Assembly: GCF_000347175.1 (NCBI RefSeq)
Contig: NZ_ANIK01000003.1
Span: 18,501-82,500, forward strand
Origin: Leptospira alstonii serovar Sichuan str. 79601
GTDB lineage: Bacteria; Spirochaetota; Leptospiria; Leptospirales; Leptospiraceae
Length of the DNA stretch: 64,000 bases
Direction of reading: 5' to 3'
Of the stretch, positions 37,189 through 54,964 are shown one piece after another. The first letter of the stretch is position 1. Each line of letters begins with the position of its first letter. The notes beneath the pieces were generated by a model. That model was not told the DNA's origin, did not search any database, and saw only the letters and a list, made by a program, of their open reading frames with translations. The translations under genes were made by a program, and so were the position numbers.

Positions 37189-37989
37189 CTAAAGTGATTT
37201 CAGAATCTCTTCCCGCTTTTTCTTAAATTCCTCTTCGGAAATCAATTTTTTATCGAGTAGGTTTTTCAGTTCCATCAATCTTTTTTCGACGTCCTTCGCA
37301 TTCGCTTCCGTTTCTTTCCGTAGTTCTTTCATTTTATATTGCTCGGATGCTGAAATACGAGTTTTATAAACGATGTGAAATTTTTTAGGCTCGCCCATAA
37401 CGTCTTTATAATAAGATAATGTTCCGATTGCGGAGGTCGGAATAAAAACTTCCAATGAGGGTTTGATATTCGATTCCGATAACGAATAATTGGACCAATC
37501 TTGAAACGTATACGGGATTTGAAAATCTATGAATTGATTCAATTCAAAAAAGATAAAGTGAATGGAATCGTCCGTTGGATAAATTAGAAATACCGTTCTC
37601 CGTATTCTCCTCCCCGGATTGATCATATCTTCTTTTTTTAATATCCAAAGTTGATAAGTATGAGACGGAGAGCTTTCGAATTTTTCGTAGGAGCGCTCTC
37701 CGATCTCTTTACTCAATTCTTTCGAAAAAATTCGCAGCGCTGAATCGTTAAATAAGGAATCATTTCTGTTTCCCATTTGATACAATGCGTCCGCGATTAA
37801 ATTTTTAAAATTATTTCTTTCTTGGTTTTGAAGATAGGAAACGTTACGATCCAACCAAGAAGGAAGATCGGGACCGTTTTCAAAAGAATAGAACGCGATC
37901 GAATCGGTTGAATAATTGAGTTCCTTGCGAATTCCAGCAAAACAGGAAAACAAAAGAACGGAAAGAAAGAAAATACACAATCGATTCAT
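37189..37989 (-). CDS. Lipoprotein with C-terminal SHOCT-like domain
   Basis: 266 residues from ATG 37989 (MNRLCIFFLSVLLFSC), lipobox LLFSC with Cys at about residue 16. The upstream open frame to 38238 is the csrA region in another frame and is ignored. The mature part has a mixed alpha/beta domain of unknown function with an RRIRRTVFLIYPTDDSIHF strand section; the last ~35 residues (LKNLLDKKLISEEEFKKKRE) form a SHOCT domain, a short helical oligomerisation module. It is 109 bases downstream of csrA and may be read through from the flagellar operon. Role unknown. Confidence 0.7.
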   Translation of the reverse strand: MNRLCIFFLSVLLFSCFAGIRKELNYSTDSIAFYSFENGPDLPSWLDRNVSYLQNQERNNFKNLIADALYQMGNRNDSLFNDSALRIFSKELSKEIGERSYEKFESSPSHTYQLWILKKEDMINPGRRIRRTVFLIYPTDDSIHFIFFELNQFIDFQIPYTFQDWSNYSLSESNIKPSLEVFIPTSAIGTLSYYKDVMGEPKKFHIVYKTRISASEQYKMKELRKETEANAKDVEKRLMELKNLLDKKLISEEEFKKKREEILKSL

Positions 37990-38098
37990 AATGTAATTTG
38001 CCGAACGGTCCTTAGAAAGATGAAATCCGGCAGGATGGAAATTACTATCACCTAACTCATATAAGGTTATAGCCCTACGAAGCGCATTTGAAGTAGGA

Positions 38099-38353
<255 letters not shown>

Positions 38354-38806
38354 TTAACCCATCTCCACGGCGGCCGACTCAAGGATTTTTTCCCGAACCG
38401 AATGAGATTCGTTTCTTGATATGAACTGCTTTCCTAAAAGTGTTTCCTTATTAATCAGAATCGGACCCTGCATATTTGCGGTCATGAGGGAAGGATCTTC
38501 GCCCGGAATCGTTACGATCACCAACGTTAGACCATCTTTCATCTCGACGATTCCGATTCCCTGTAGTTCCTGTTCCGGAATCAAAGGTTTGTATTCTTTT
38601 TTAAAAAGGGAAGGCGGGATTACCACAAAGGCAAGATCCACCTCTTCGACCGATTGAAGCCATTTAAAAACGGATTCCTCTTCTTCCTCGATCAACGCAA
38701 ATTTTTTATAGTCTTCAAATCCGAGCAATCCTTCCGGAAAGGACAGGATTTGTTTCTCCGATATTTGCATTTTCCCAAACGGCTTTGTTTGAATCTCGAT
38801 TCCCAT
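38354..38806 (-). CDS. fliW: Flagellar assembly factor FliW
   Basis: 150 residues, the normal size. MQISEKQILSFPEGLLGFEDYKKFALIEEEEESVFKWLQS is written here as its two diagnostic parts: FPEGLLGFEDYKKF (about residues 24-37) and FKWLQSVEEVDLAFVVIPP. FliW binds either flagellin or CsrA and so relieves repression once flagellin is needed. Gene order flgL-fliW-csrA is conserved in many spirochaetes and Gram-positives. Stop abuts the csrA GTG start. Confidence 0.95.
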   Translation of the reverse strand: MGIEIQTKPFGKMQISEKQILSFPEGLLGFEDYKKFALIEEEEESVFKWLQSVEEVDLAFVVIPPSLFKKEYKPLIPEQELQGIGIVEMKDGLTLVIVTIPGEDPSLMTANMQGPILINKETLLGKQFISRNESHSVREKILESAAVEMG

Positions 38807-38857
38807 TCTAAATTTTTACCTTCGAAATTTCGTTTCTGAATATTCTATCTTTATGAT

Positions 38858-40126
<1,269 letters not shown>

Positions 40127-40162
40127 AAAATTCTCTCCTTACTCGCCGGTATTAACGGGAGA

Positions 40163-42073
<1,911 letters not shown>

Positions 42074-42106
42074 GGCTTCCTCCTGTTACGAAAATATAAG
42101 ACCGAT

Positions 42107-42634
<528 letters not shown>

Positions 42635-42643
42635 TTGTTTTAT

Positions 42644-42667
42644 CCGATCCCTGTTATCAAGGATCGG
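42644..42667 (-). promoter_or_regulatory. Leader inverted repeat with CsrA-like site before flgN
   Basis: On the minus strand CCGATCC (loop TTGATAACAG) GGATCGG lies 9 bases upstream of the flgN ATG. The sequence ACAGGGAT spans the loop and the 3' arm and equals the core of the CsrA consensus ACARGGAU; it also overlaps the likely ribosome-binding site. CsrA, encoded at the end of the same operon, could repress its own transcript here. Inference from motif and context. Confidence 0.4.
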
Positions 42668-43201
42668 TAAAATCTGAAATTTGCTTAGGTAATTTTCAAA
42701 GAAAATGAAAAATGAATTTAAGATGTAGTTCGAATTCGCTTCGTCGTGTGCGTCTTATGTCTTCGAACCGCGGAATTAAGGCCGCCAAGTAAAGGAAATT
42801 TGTCGAAATGAAACTAAATTCTCAGGCATTGAAAAAAATAATCCTAAAAGTTGAAGTGAGGTATGAGTTTCACGAAAGCGTTGTTTCTCAACGTAGTTGA
42901 GATGAGCGATCCGTGGGAGGGCCATAACGTTACCCCATAAGTCCTGGATCTCAAGATAAGAACCTTGCAGCTTGATCTTTTTGATAATGTAAAATTAAGT
43001 TTTGGGGCAAACCGTAAAATTTCGTAAAACTGTCCGATGTTGATTCTTTTCGGCATATCAGAGGGTGAGATTTTTCAAAAAATATTTTCGATTTAACGAA
43101 TTAATGTCGTTATCAAAGTAAAAAAGTAAGTTTACAATTTATTTCCAAATCGTTTTTTAAATTGTACTTCCCTAACTTATCTAAAATCATAGCAGGATAC
43201 G
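42668..43201. other. Intergenic region with a dispersed repeat
   Basis: Promoter region for the flagellar operon (minus) and the M23 peptidase gene (plus). A block at about 42870-43030 resembles recurring leptospiral intergenic DNA; 42970-43024 has a related copy at 55025-55079. The 70-codon ORF (42844-43056, minus) over this block is not treated as a gene. Confidence 0.4.
42970..43024. repeat. Dispersed repeat, copy 1
   Basis: Starts GCTTGATCTTTTTGATAATG. Ungapped comparison with 55025-55079 (GCTTAATCTTTCTGATAAAG...) gives about 39 matches in 54 positions, including TGATAA and AATTAAGTT. Confidence 0.4.
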
Positions 43202-44278
<1,077 letters not shown>

Positions 44279-44390
44279 AAAATTTTAAATATTCTATTTA
44301 TTTAATTTATAAAGTTCCTTTAGCTTTTTTAGGCTTTGAACCTTCTCGAAGGAATGAGCTCTGGCGTACAAAAAACATCTTTTGACCGAA

Positions 44391-44693
44391 TTAAAACTGA
44401 ATCGTAATCGAAGCTCGTATTTTCTGATCCACCGTGATTTTCTCCCTCTTACGCACGTCCGCTTTCAGTGGCAAAACAAACTTCGTAGAATTTTTTTCGG
44501 GAAAGATCGACGTTTTCCAACGTGTAGCGCCAATCTCAGCCAACACCGGAATCGTCCCCCAGGAACCCGGAGTTTTATCGAATAAAGATCGCACCTCTTT
44601 TGATGTAGTAGACGGCAGCGTCAAAAAATGCCATCCGCCCTTGCCGGGGTAAATCCAGACCGTTGCCTGAAAATGGATTGTAACTGAATTCAT
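44391..44693 (-). CDS. DUF1905 family protein
   Basis: 100 residues. FQATVWIYPGKGGWHFLTLP (residues 8-27), EIGATRWKTSIFP and FVLPLKADVRKREKI match the DUF1905 fold (small beta-barrel), found alone or fused to YdeI-like domains. The function is unknown. Single gene between an M23 peptidase (convergent) and a 196-base AT-rich spacer. Confidence 0.8.
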   Translation of the reverse strand: MNSVTIHFQATVWIYPGKGGWHFLTLPSTTSKEVRSLFDKTPGSWGTIPVLAEIGATRWKTSIFPEKNSTKFVLPLKADVRKREKITVDQKIRASITIQF

Positions 44694-44889
44694 GGTTATC
44701 GCGCCCTTTTATAATTGAATTTCGGAATACGGTCTTACACCCCAAAATCGGAAAAGACTTTCGTAATACGTTTTACAGACGACTTTAAAAATCGAAGTGC
44801 CCGCATCAATTCGGAACTTTATATTGTGAGATAATGCTTAACGTCCCGGAAAAATGTAAGGATCTTCAAACCCAAAACATAGAGAAATA

Positions 44890-45369
44890 TTAGGAATATA
44901 AATTATTCAAATATTTTAATACTTCACTCGGTTCGAGATCATATCCTATCGCCCCGTTGCCGGTCCAATTGATACCAACTAGTAAATTATCCTTTTTTAA
45001 TCCATGGAACCATTGATCGATAAAATTCCGATAGGAAATTTCATGCGACTCGAATAAAGAATAAGCGCCGCCATGTTCGATTATGTTTCGAACTCGTTTC
45101 AAAGAGGACCAAAACGGCATGGATCTTTTTCCAGAGAAAGTCATAGGGCGAGGGAAACCTTTATCATCTCGTAAAGTCCAGATCCTCTTATATTTTTTTA
45201 TCTCTATAAAAAATTGATGATATTGAGCGGAGGATTTCCCATAATTTTTGCGGTAGGGTCGGTATATTACGACCGTAGGAACAACATTGAGTTGGAAGCT
45301 CCGTAAAAGTGTAAATAAGATTATGACTTCAAACGGCTTCTCGATGGAAGTTCCCGTATGAGTTCCCAC
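44890..45369 (-). CDS. DUF2750-like protein
   Basis: Up to 159 residues. From about residue 48 on, SAQYHQFFIEIKKYKRIWTL, then DDKGFP, PFWSS, FIDQWFHGLKKDNLLVGINW follow the pattern of DUF2750 proteins (F-x5-K-x-W-x-L-x-D-x-G ... PFW ... W-L-x-x-L-x-x-D-x-x-V-G-x-x-W). The first ~45 residues (MGTHTGTSIEKPFEVIILF...) are atypical, so the start may be wrong or this may be an N-terminal addition; no better in-frame start was found. Function unknown. Follows the membrane-protein gene on the same strand at 31 bases. Confidence 0.5.
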   Translation of the reverse strand: MGTHTGTSIEKPFEVIILFTLLRSFQLNVVPTVVIYRPYRKNYGKSSAQYHQFFIEIKKYKRIWTLRDDKGFPRPMTFSGKRSMPFWSSLKRVRNIIEHGGAYSLFESHEISYRNFIDQWFHGLKKDNLLVGINWTGNGAIGYDLEPSEVLKYLNNLYS

Positions 45370-45400
45370 ATTTTAGGATCTCGGACAAACTCTAACTTCC

Positions 45401-46496
<1,096 letters not shown>

Positions 46497-46498
<2 letters not shown>

Positions 46499-47093
46499 GA
46501 GTCAAATTACCGATTTTTTTTCAGATCTGAAAACGAGTTTTGACAACCTATCTCAGTCCATCCAATCATTTCTGGATACGATCGGAGTAATTACCTCTTT
46601 TTTAAAGATTCTTTTTTCCGTCGTTCCTTTGGATCTTTTTTTGGTTTTAATCTTTTCTTTGGTTCTGGTTTTTCTGTTCAATACGATCTCGCCGACCACA
46701 AGTCGTTTCAATTACACCTTAGGCGTGTTAATCGTTTCCACCTTTCGAGTTTTTTTTCATAAAACTTTGTCTCAAACTTGGAATCTCGGGCCGGTTCTTT
46801 TAACCGCGATTTATCTTTTAACTCCCGCTTATTCCGTTTTTCTGTTTCGTTTCGGATTTTCCTTTTTGAAAAATATCCGTAGACGAAAGAACGAACTCAA
46901 TCCGAAAGATTTGGAAATCGGTCTGATGAATATTCAAAAATCGTTTCATAGCTTAATGGCTAAAGGATATGGAGAAATTCATTCTGCCGATAAAAAAGCC
47001 GTCTTGGATCGCGATTTGTTGAAAGAACAAGTTTCGGATTTGGAAAGAACGATTCAAGGTTTGAAAAATCTTCTCAATTCCGATAAAGCATAA
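46497..47093 (+). CDS. Membrane protein with C-terminal coiled coil
   Basis: 198 residues. Three to four hydrophobic helices (about 30-135: IGVITSFLKILFSVVPLDLFLVLI quoted in part, ... LLTAIYLLTPAYSVFLF), then a basic, helical tail (about 136-198, FLKNIRRRKNEL and LKEQVSDLERTIQGLKNLL) that may form a coiled coil in the cytoplasm. Function unknown. GGGAG lies 7 bases before its ATG, inside the coding region of the divergent gene, so both genes look real despite sharing the CATG. Confidence 0.65.
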
Positions 47094-47393
47094 CGGCCAA
47101 GAATGTCCGCGCCGAAAACGATTTTAAGGTCGGGCGTTCCTGCGTTTGTATGAATGGCAAAACAAAAGTTTAACTTAGAAACCGCAGGCCGGGCTTGTTA
47201 CGCGCTACGGCTAACGCCTTCGGTCCTCTAACGAGGACTGCTACGCACGCTTCACATCCCTAACGCGGGAATTCGTATAAATTCCTGAGGTAAGTATATT
47301 AGATTTTCTACGTATTACCGCAATGTCGTTCAAGGCGAACCTAAAGTTATCCGGACGTACAGAGGGAAAAAATTAAAATTCCGTTTTAGAAAT
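47094..47393. repeat. Intergenic region with GC-rich palindromic repeat
   Basis: 300 bases, GC-rich from 47180 to 47275. CGGTCCTC-TAAC-GAGGACTG (47219-47238) is a hairpin (GTCCTC / GAGGAC), preceded by GCTACGGCTAACGCCTT and followed by GCTACGCACGCTTCACATCC. I recall this text as a frequent intergenic repeat of Leptospira, but there is one copy in this window so it cannot be verified here. No ORF. Confidence 0.4.
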
Positions 47394-47723
47394 TCATTCC
47401 ATAGGTTTAAACAAATCTTTAACCGCGTCCTTTGCTTTGGACTGATTGAAATCGTCCCGGTCGATCAGTATCAAATCCAGATTTTCTTTTTCAAGACGAT
47501 TGAGAATTTTCGAAATTTCGGTTTGGGATTTCGAATTCGTTGCCAAGTAGAGAAACTTGGTTTTACATTCGGGACAAGTTTTATCTTTCGTATAATTTAA
47601 GCCGAGACGTTTACAATTCCCGCAAGTTCCATACAAATCGTCGATCAACATCAACTGAGAAGAAACTTCGGAGACGCTTAACTTTTTCCAAACACGAATA
47701 TATTTTTTATCGTCAGTCTGCAT
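47394..47723 (-). CDS. Small zinc-ribbon protein
   Basis: 109 residues. A CxxC-x(n)-CxxC zinc ribbon, CGNCKRLGLNYTKDKTCPEC (about residues 34-53), sits between a short N-terminal helix and a Rossmann-like half (LNRLEKENLDLILIDRDDF). The N-terminal position VWKKLSVSEVSSQLML is helical. The function is unknown; such proteins often bind nucleic acid or act as regulators. Stands alone. Confidence 0.65.
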   Translation of the reverse strand: MQTDDKKYIRVWKKLSVSEVSSQLMLIDDLYGTCGNCKRLGLNYTKDKTCPECKTKFLYLATNSKSQTEISKILNRLEKENLDLILIDRDDFNQSKAKDAVKDLFKPME

Positions 47724-47788
47724 TTCTCATTTTGATAATTCGAATTTTTTCCGAGTCAAGACAAAACCGACGTCGAATTTAAGAACTT

Positions 47789-48022
47789 TTGCTTCTATAC
47801 AAAATCCTCGACACCGATCGAATACAACATAACGAATCTTTAACGAGCGACATACTTCTTATTAACGAACAAAATCCGATCTATAAAAGAGAAATGTTTA
47901 TCTCGTATCTACGCTCGACTTTTTCCCTTCGAAAATTAGTTCTTAATTCTTTTACCTTGACTTTTGAGTTTTTAGATCCAGACTTTTTGAAAACGTTAAA
48001 ACGACTTAAGGCAACGAAATGA
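47789..48022 (+). CDS. Possible small hypothetical protein
   Basis: 77 codons with few features. Its stop overlaps the ATG of the next gene (ATGA, 48019-48022), the kind of overlap used throughout this genome, which is the main argument for it. Sequence is lysine/leucine rich with no motif. It may equally be noncoding. Confidence 0.3.
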   Translation: MLLYKILDTDRIQHNESLTSDILLINEQNPIYKREMFISYLRSTFSLRKLVLNSFTLTFEFLDPDFLKTLKRLKATK

Positions 48023-48501
48023 AGATATTATCGATAAAAATTTACGACATGTTCCAAAAAATAATTTTACCTTATCAAAAGGATCGAACTGTAAAACTTC
48101 GAGACGCGTTCTTAGTCGTCAAGTTCCGTCGCAACTTCGGAACGGGTTTTTACCTCGTCCTTTTGCTTACGTCTATCATAACGGGAAATTGTCTTTACAC
48201 AAATGTGAAAACTCCCGGCTGGTTCTATTCTCAAAGTTACTCGGACGTTCGCGGAATGGATCCGGTCGGAAAACTTTCCGGTCAGTCCTGCGGCGAAGGT
48301 TGGTTCTGGCTTGTTTATACGGGCGATGAAAGTTACGAAGCCGCGGTTCAAAATGCGATTCAAGACAAAGCCGATCTTCTTTTCGACGTACAAACCGACT
48401 ACTATGTTAAATCGATATTTTTCAATTTCTACTTTTATAAATGTACTAGAGTAACCGGAATCGGCGTAAAACTTCCGCAACGATTGATGAAAAAAGAATA
48501 A
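48019..48501 (+). CDS. TRL-like family lipoprotein
   Basis: 160 residues. A hydrophobic segment ending in [11 protein letters not shown] (about residues 45-56) looks like a lipoprotein signal; the region before it is unusually long, so the true start may be internal, although no alternative codon is in frame. The mature part [20 protein letters not shown] then [19 protein letters not shown] and CTRVTGIG matches the TRL (tRNA-associated locus) family, in which GxxC...GD.S...A...G...I..VD and a closing C-T-x-V-x-G recur. Function unknown. Followed 10 bases later by another lipoprotein gene. Confidence 0.65.
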   Translation: MKILSIKIYDMFQKIILPYQKDRTVKLRDAFLVVKFRRNFGTGFYLVLLLTSIITGNCLYTNVKTPGWFYSQSYSDVRGMDPVGKLSGQSCGEGWFWLVYTGDESYEAAVQNAIQDKADLLFDVQTDYYVKSIFFNFYFYKCTRVTGIGVKLPQRLMKKE

Positions 48502-48511
48502 AAAGAAAAGT

Positions 48512-49099
48512 ATGAAAACCCTGGTTAAAACCTCCGCCTTAACTTTGTTAAGTGCGATTTTATTTTTAAACTGTGCGTTACCGATCGGAAACCGAAGAAC
48601 ACTCGTTAGACGAAATCCGATGCCTTATCCGACTGAAGCCTTTTTATCCCCCGAAAATCGAGTGTCCATTGCGGGAACTTACTTTAAAGATCCTTCAATC
48701 CATTATGGAAACGCATCCACTCGATTGCGTTTATTCGGATTCGACGGATTTATCCATTCCACTTCCTCTCTTCCTCACAAAGATATGTTCCACGGATCGT
48801 TGGACGATTGGGATTGGTCCAAACACAGAATCGTTCGTTTTGAGGGACAAAGTCAAGGTTGTCAAAGAGGAGTAACGTTAATTCTTCCTTTGAAACAGGG
48901 AGAACGCGAGGCTTTGGTTCCGGTCTCCTTCGTTTTCGGAAAGACGAGTTTTTATGAGGAACTCAAGGACGAAATGGAAAAGAATAAAATCAAAGCTTTG
49001 TTCGATTCCAGGTTGGACATCGAGCAAACGGCTTATTTATTTTGGTTGATTCAGAAAAGATGTATTCGATTTAAAAGTTATGCTATTCAAGAATTCTAA
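48512..49099 (+). CDS. Lipoprotein of unknown function
   Basis: 195 residues; signal [15 protein letters not shown] with lipobox Cys at about residue 22. The mature region has two cysteines (about 120 and 183) and a beta-rich pattern ending in a helical C terminus with aromatic residues ([20 protein letters not shown]). Probably cotranscribed with the TRL-like gene before it and perhaps functionally paired. No family recognised. Confidence 0.65.
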   Translation: MKTLVKTSALTLLSAILFLNCALPIGNRRTLVRRNPMPYPTEAFLSPENRVSIAGTYFKDPSIHYGNASTRLRLFGFDGFIHSTSSLPHKDMFHGSLDDWDWSKHRIVRFEGQSQGCQRGVTLILPLKQGEREALVPVSFVFGKTSFYEELKDEMEKNKIKALFDSRLDIEQTAYLFWLIQKRCIRFKSYAIQEF

Positions 49100-49117
49100 T
49101 TCGATTTGATTGAGTAT

Positions 49118-49504
49118 ATGACAAGAAAACAAAGGAAACTGCTCTTACTTTCCTCCCTATCCGGATTTCTCGGAGTCGCCTTAGGCGCGTTCGGAGCGCA
49201 CTCTCTCAAATCCATTTTAAGTCCGGAAATGCTCGTAATCTACGAAACCGGGAACCGGTACCATCTGATCCATAGTATTCCTCCTTTGATTTTGACTCTA
49301 ACGGGATATGTAAATAACAGTCGGCTTGTTTGGATTTCTTCGATCTTGTTTCTTGCAGGAATTCTAATATTCTCAGGTTCCTTGTATGTTTTGGCGATCA
49401 CGGGAATCAAAATATTAGGAGCGATTACTCCGCTCGGAGGAGTCTCATTTTTGATTGCTTGGACTCTCCTCGGTTTTTCCGCGATTCGCTCAAAGACCGA
49501 CTAA
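49118..49504 (+). CDS. DUF423 family small membrane protein
   Basis: 128 residues from ATG 49118 (MTRKQRKLLL); four membrane helices. GVALGAFGAHSLKSILSPEM (about residues 18-37) and YETGNRYHLIHSI are the signature of DUF423 (YgdD-like) proteins, and the final GGVSFLIAWTLLGFSAI helix agrees. The family is widespread and of unknown role. Ends in a 4-base convergent overlap with the FliG-like gene. Confidence 0.85.
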   Translation: MTRKQRKLLLLSSLSGFLGVALGAFGAHSLKSILSPEMLVIYETGNRYHLIHSIPPLILTLTGYVNNSRLVWISSILFLAGILIFSGSLYVLAITGIKILGAITPLGGVSFLIAWTLLGFSAIRSKTD

Positions 49505-49822
49505 CGTTGAGTTCCATAATAGAATTTTCCTTTTTTTTCGATCAGTTTTCTCGTGATTAAACCTTCCGCAATGATCAAAAGACCTTGAACGGCGGATTCT
49601 TTTTTGGAAATTTCCGCGTCCTTTTGTTCGGCCATCAGTTGATGTATATATTCCCTTCTTTTTCCTTCGAGGACACCGAGCATGGAACCGCAAACCTTGC
49701 CATCTCCGATGAGAAACGCCAACGCGAGAGTCTGAGGCGGGGTTTCATTACAGAGGTAATAAAGAGCCAAATTATCAAAGTAAGAAAGTTCTTCAAAAGA
49801 TTTTACGGTAAGTTCTTCTTTT

Positions 49823-49830
<8 letters not shown>
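49501..49830 (-). CDS. Small FliG-N-terminal-like protein
   Basis: 109 residues from ATG 49830 ([15 protein letters not shown]). The segment [24 protein letters not shown] then L-E-G-K-R-R-E resembles the N-terminal helical motif of FliG (D-P-Q-T-I-A-x-x-L-x-x-L ... A-x-x-V-L-x-x-L). It has no middle or C-terminal FliG domain, so it is not the motor switch protein itself. The start ATG overlaps the end of the M32 carboxypeptidase gene (8-base overlap), supporting this start. Function unknown; resemblance is weak. Confidence 0.5.
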
Positions 49831-51376
<1,546 letters not shown>

Positions 51377-51451
51377 TTCATTGGATATTAAAAAATCTTC
51401 TTTTAGATTGACAAGTACCCTAACCGCAAAAAAATGATTTTTGCACGAATC

Positions 51452-51526
<75 letters not shown>

Positions 51527-51872
51527 TCTTTTTCCTCTCAATAAAATTCTTAATCACTAATCAACGACTCGAACGCGAGTTCGGGAAAGCATTTGCAGCG
51601 AACCATAGTGAGCGTCGCAAATGCGACCGAAGCACACGAAGTGCTGAGGCCTGAACGAAGTGCCTCGGAGCAAAGTCGAGCAGGGATGCGAGACTGCGAA
51701 GAGGGCGAGTCCATCTGCCATTTTACCCGCAAAGTATCCTTTTGAAGTGAGAACTCACAGTTTTAATCGAACAGTAAACTCGGTTTTTTTTACGCGTGGA
51801 CGTAGATAAAATTCAAAAAACTTTAACAGCTGATTCCTGAAACCTATCCACCAGAAAGTATACAGGCACGAT
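51527..51872. repeat. Region with small tandem hairpins and a tRNA 3'-end echo
   Basis: Downstream of tRNA-Gly. Hairpins: GCATTTGC (51589-51596) / GCAAATGC (51617-51624); AGCAC-ACGAA-GTGCT (51631-51645); GAGGC (51646-51650) / GCCTC (51662-51666); the phrase ACGAAGTG occurs twice. At 51701-51720 GAGGGCGAGTCCATCTGCCA repeats the 3' half of the tRNA (GAGGGTTCGAGTCCCTCTGCC) with small changes. No ORF. Confidence 0.45.
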
Positions 51873-52015
51873 GCGGAAGGGATGGAGGCGGAGTCAATAA
51901 ATTGCGAATGAAGAGGTTATTTTATATAACGTACTATTCCTCAATTTATTGACTATAGCCGAGAGCCCGGTCCGGCTTTTAGGCAGAGCCCAAAAGCCGG
52001 AGCCGCCCTAACCGC
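51873..52015 (+). ncRNA. Structured RNA candidate, copy B (Flavo-1-like)
   Basis: Outer stem GCGG-AA-GGG (51873-51881) with CCC-TAA-CCGC (52006-52015). Stem 1 AGTCAATAAATTG (51892-51904) / CAATTTATTGACT (51942-51954), 13 perfect pairs. Linker ATAGCCGAGAGCCCGGT (51955-51971). Stem 2 CCGGCTTTT (51972-51980) / AAAAGCCGG (51992-52000). The conserved blocks and fold match copy A at 33847-34018, while the stem sequences differ and still pair. Confidence 0.6.
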
Positions 52016-52259
52016 TAAAAATTAAAATATGTGTAAGGTTTATGTTTTTTCACATTAAAAAAATCGAATGCGATTGACTCTTTCATTTATAAGTCGAATT
52101 CATTGGAACATTAAAAAACATGCAAGTATCGATGCGATGGTCGTCTATGAGATCGTATATACAGAAATATTATAAAATATGCAATTACTAATTTCTATCG
52201 GTTTATAATCGGATTTTAAGTTAAAGTTGAAGTTGAAAATTAGAATCGAAATTTAAATG
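52016..52259. other. AT-rich intergenic region
   Basis: No ORF, repeat or RNA recognised in these 240 bases. Confidence 0.4.
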
Positions 52260-52301
52260 ATAGAAAAATAAGAAATCGGCTCCGGGTAAGGGAACCGATT
52301 C
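52260..52301 (-). terminator. Intrinsic terminator of the lpxD unit
   Basis: On the minus strand ATCGGTTCC - CTTACCC - GGAGCCGAT (one G-T pair) is followed by TTCTTATTTTT. It lies 22 bases past the stop of the small gene after lpxD. Confidence 0.65.
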
Positions 52302-52322
52302 GAGATGTGACTGAGTTTGATT

Positions 52323-52520
52323 CTATCTTTGAATCGAACTTTCCGATCTATTCTTTTGAATCTCATTCAAGAAAACTATATTTGTAGAATCGTTTTCTAA
52401 AATGCTATCGGCGAGGGTCTCCAACAACCTTCCCATTTTTTTGCTTTGGGAAAGATCCGGCTTACGGGAGATTTTGTCCGGTTTATTTTCCGGGTTATCT
52501 TCGTTCGCTCGGGAATACAA
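52323..52520 (-). CDS. Small hydrophilic protein downstream of lpxD
   Basis: 65 codons from TTG 52520 (LYSRANEDNPENKP if read literally). GGAGG followed by six bases (ATTCCC) precedes the TTG, an excellent ribosome-binding site and the main evidence for the gene, together with the terminator just after the stop. The protein is charged and mostly disordered or helical, with no motif. It is 60 bases downstream of lpxD in the same orientation. Function unknown. Confidence 0.5.
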   Translation of the reverse strand: MYSRANEDNPENKPDKISRKPDLSQSKKMGRLLETLADSILENDSTNIVFLNEIQKNRSESSIQR

Positions 52521-52580
52521 GGGAATCCTCCAAAAGGGTGTGGGAAAAAGAATGCTTACCGATTTTAGACTCTGTCAAGC

Positions 52581-53639
<1,059 letters not shown>

Positions 53640-53972
53640 ATTTCCCTCGTTTTATTTTCTTGTTACACGGAGAAATGAATGTTCCCGATCGTCACTCAAA
53701 AAAAGAAAAGAGGCCGGATAAGTAACTCATCAGTTTATAAGAATTATAAGAAGCTTTCCCAAAACGACGGTTTCGTGCAGTCTTGAGCCTTTTCGTAAAT
53801 GAAAAACGGAAAAATTTAACGACTCTGACTAAGGAATTACAGTGTCAACGTTTTGGAGCGGTCGTAAGTTCGTCGGAGCTAGGACGGAAATATCCCGTTT
53901 GACGAAATGCTCTCTCTGAAAACCATGTAGTAAATTCGAAAGATTCTTCATTTTTAGGAATTGAACTCGCTC
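53640..53972. other. Divergent promoter region between lpxD and ferredoxin reductase
   Basis: 330 bases without a gene. Should contain both promoters. TTGACG at 53898-53903 is a -35-like box for the plus strand, without a well-spaced -10. No clear repeat. Confidence 0.4.
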
Positions 53973-54905
<933 letters not shown>

Positions 54906-54929
54906 GATTCTTTCTTTTTTCTTAAACAG

Positions 54930-54964
54930 AAGCCGGAGGAAACTTTGTTTCTTTCGGCTTTTTT
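54930..54964 (+). terminator. Intrinsic terminator after the ferredoxin reductase gene
   Basis: AAGCCGGAGGAAAC - TTT - GTTTCTTTCGGCTT (a stem with one or two mismatches) followed by TTTTT. It lies 25 bases after the stop. Confidence 0.7.

Noticed and set aside
42844..43056. 70-codon minus-strand ORF upstream of the flagellar operon
   Set aside because: It covers a block with a dispersed-repeat copy and has no protein features.
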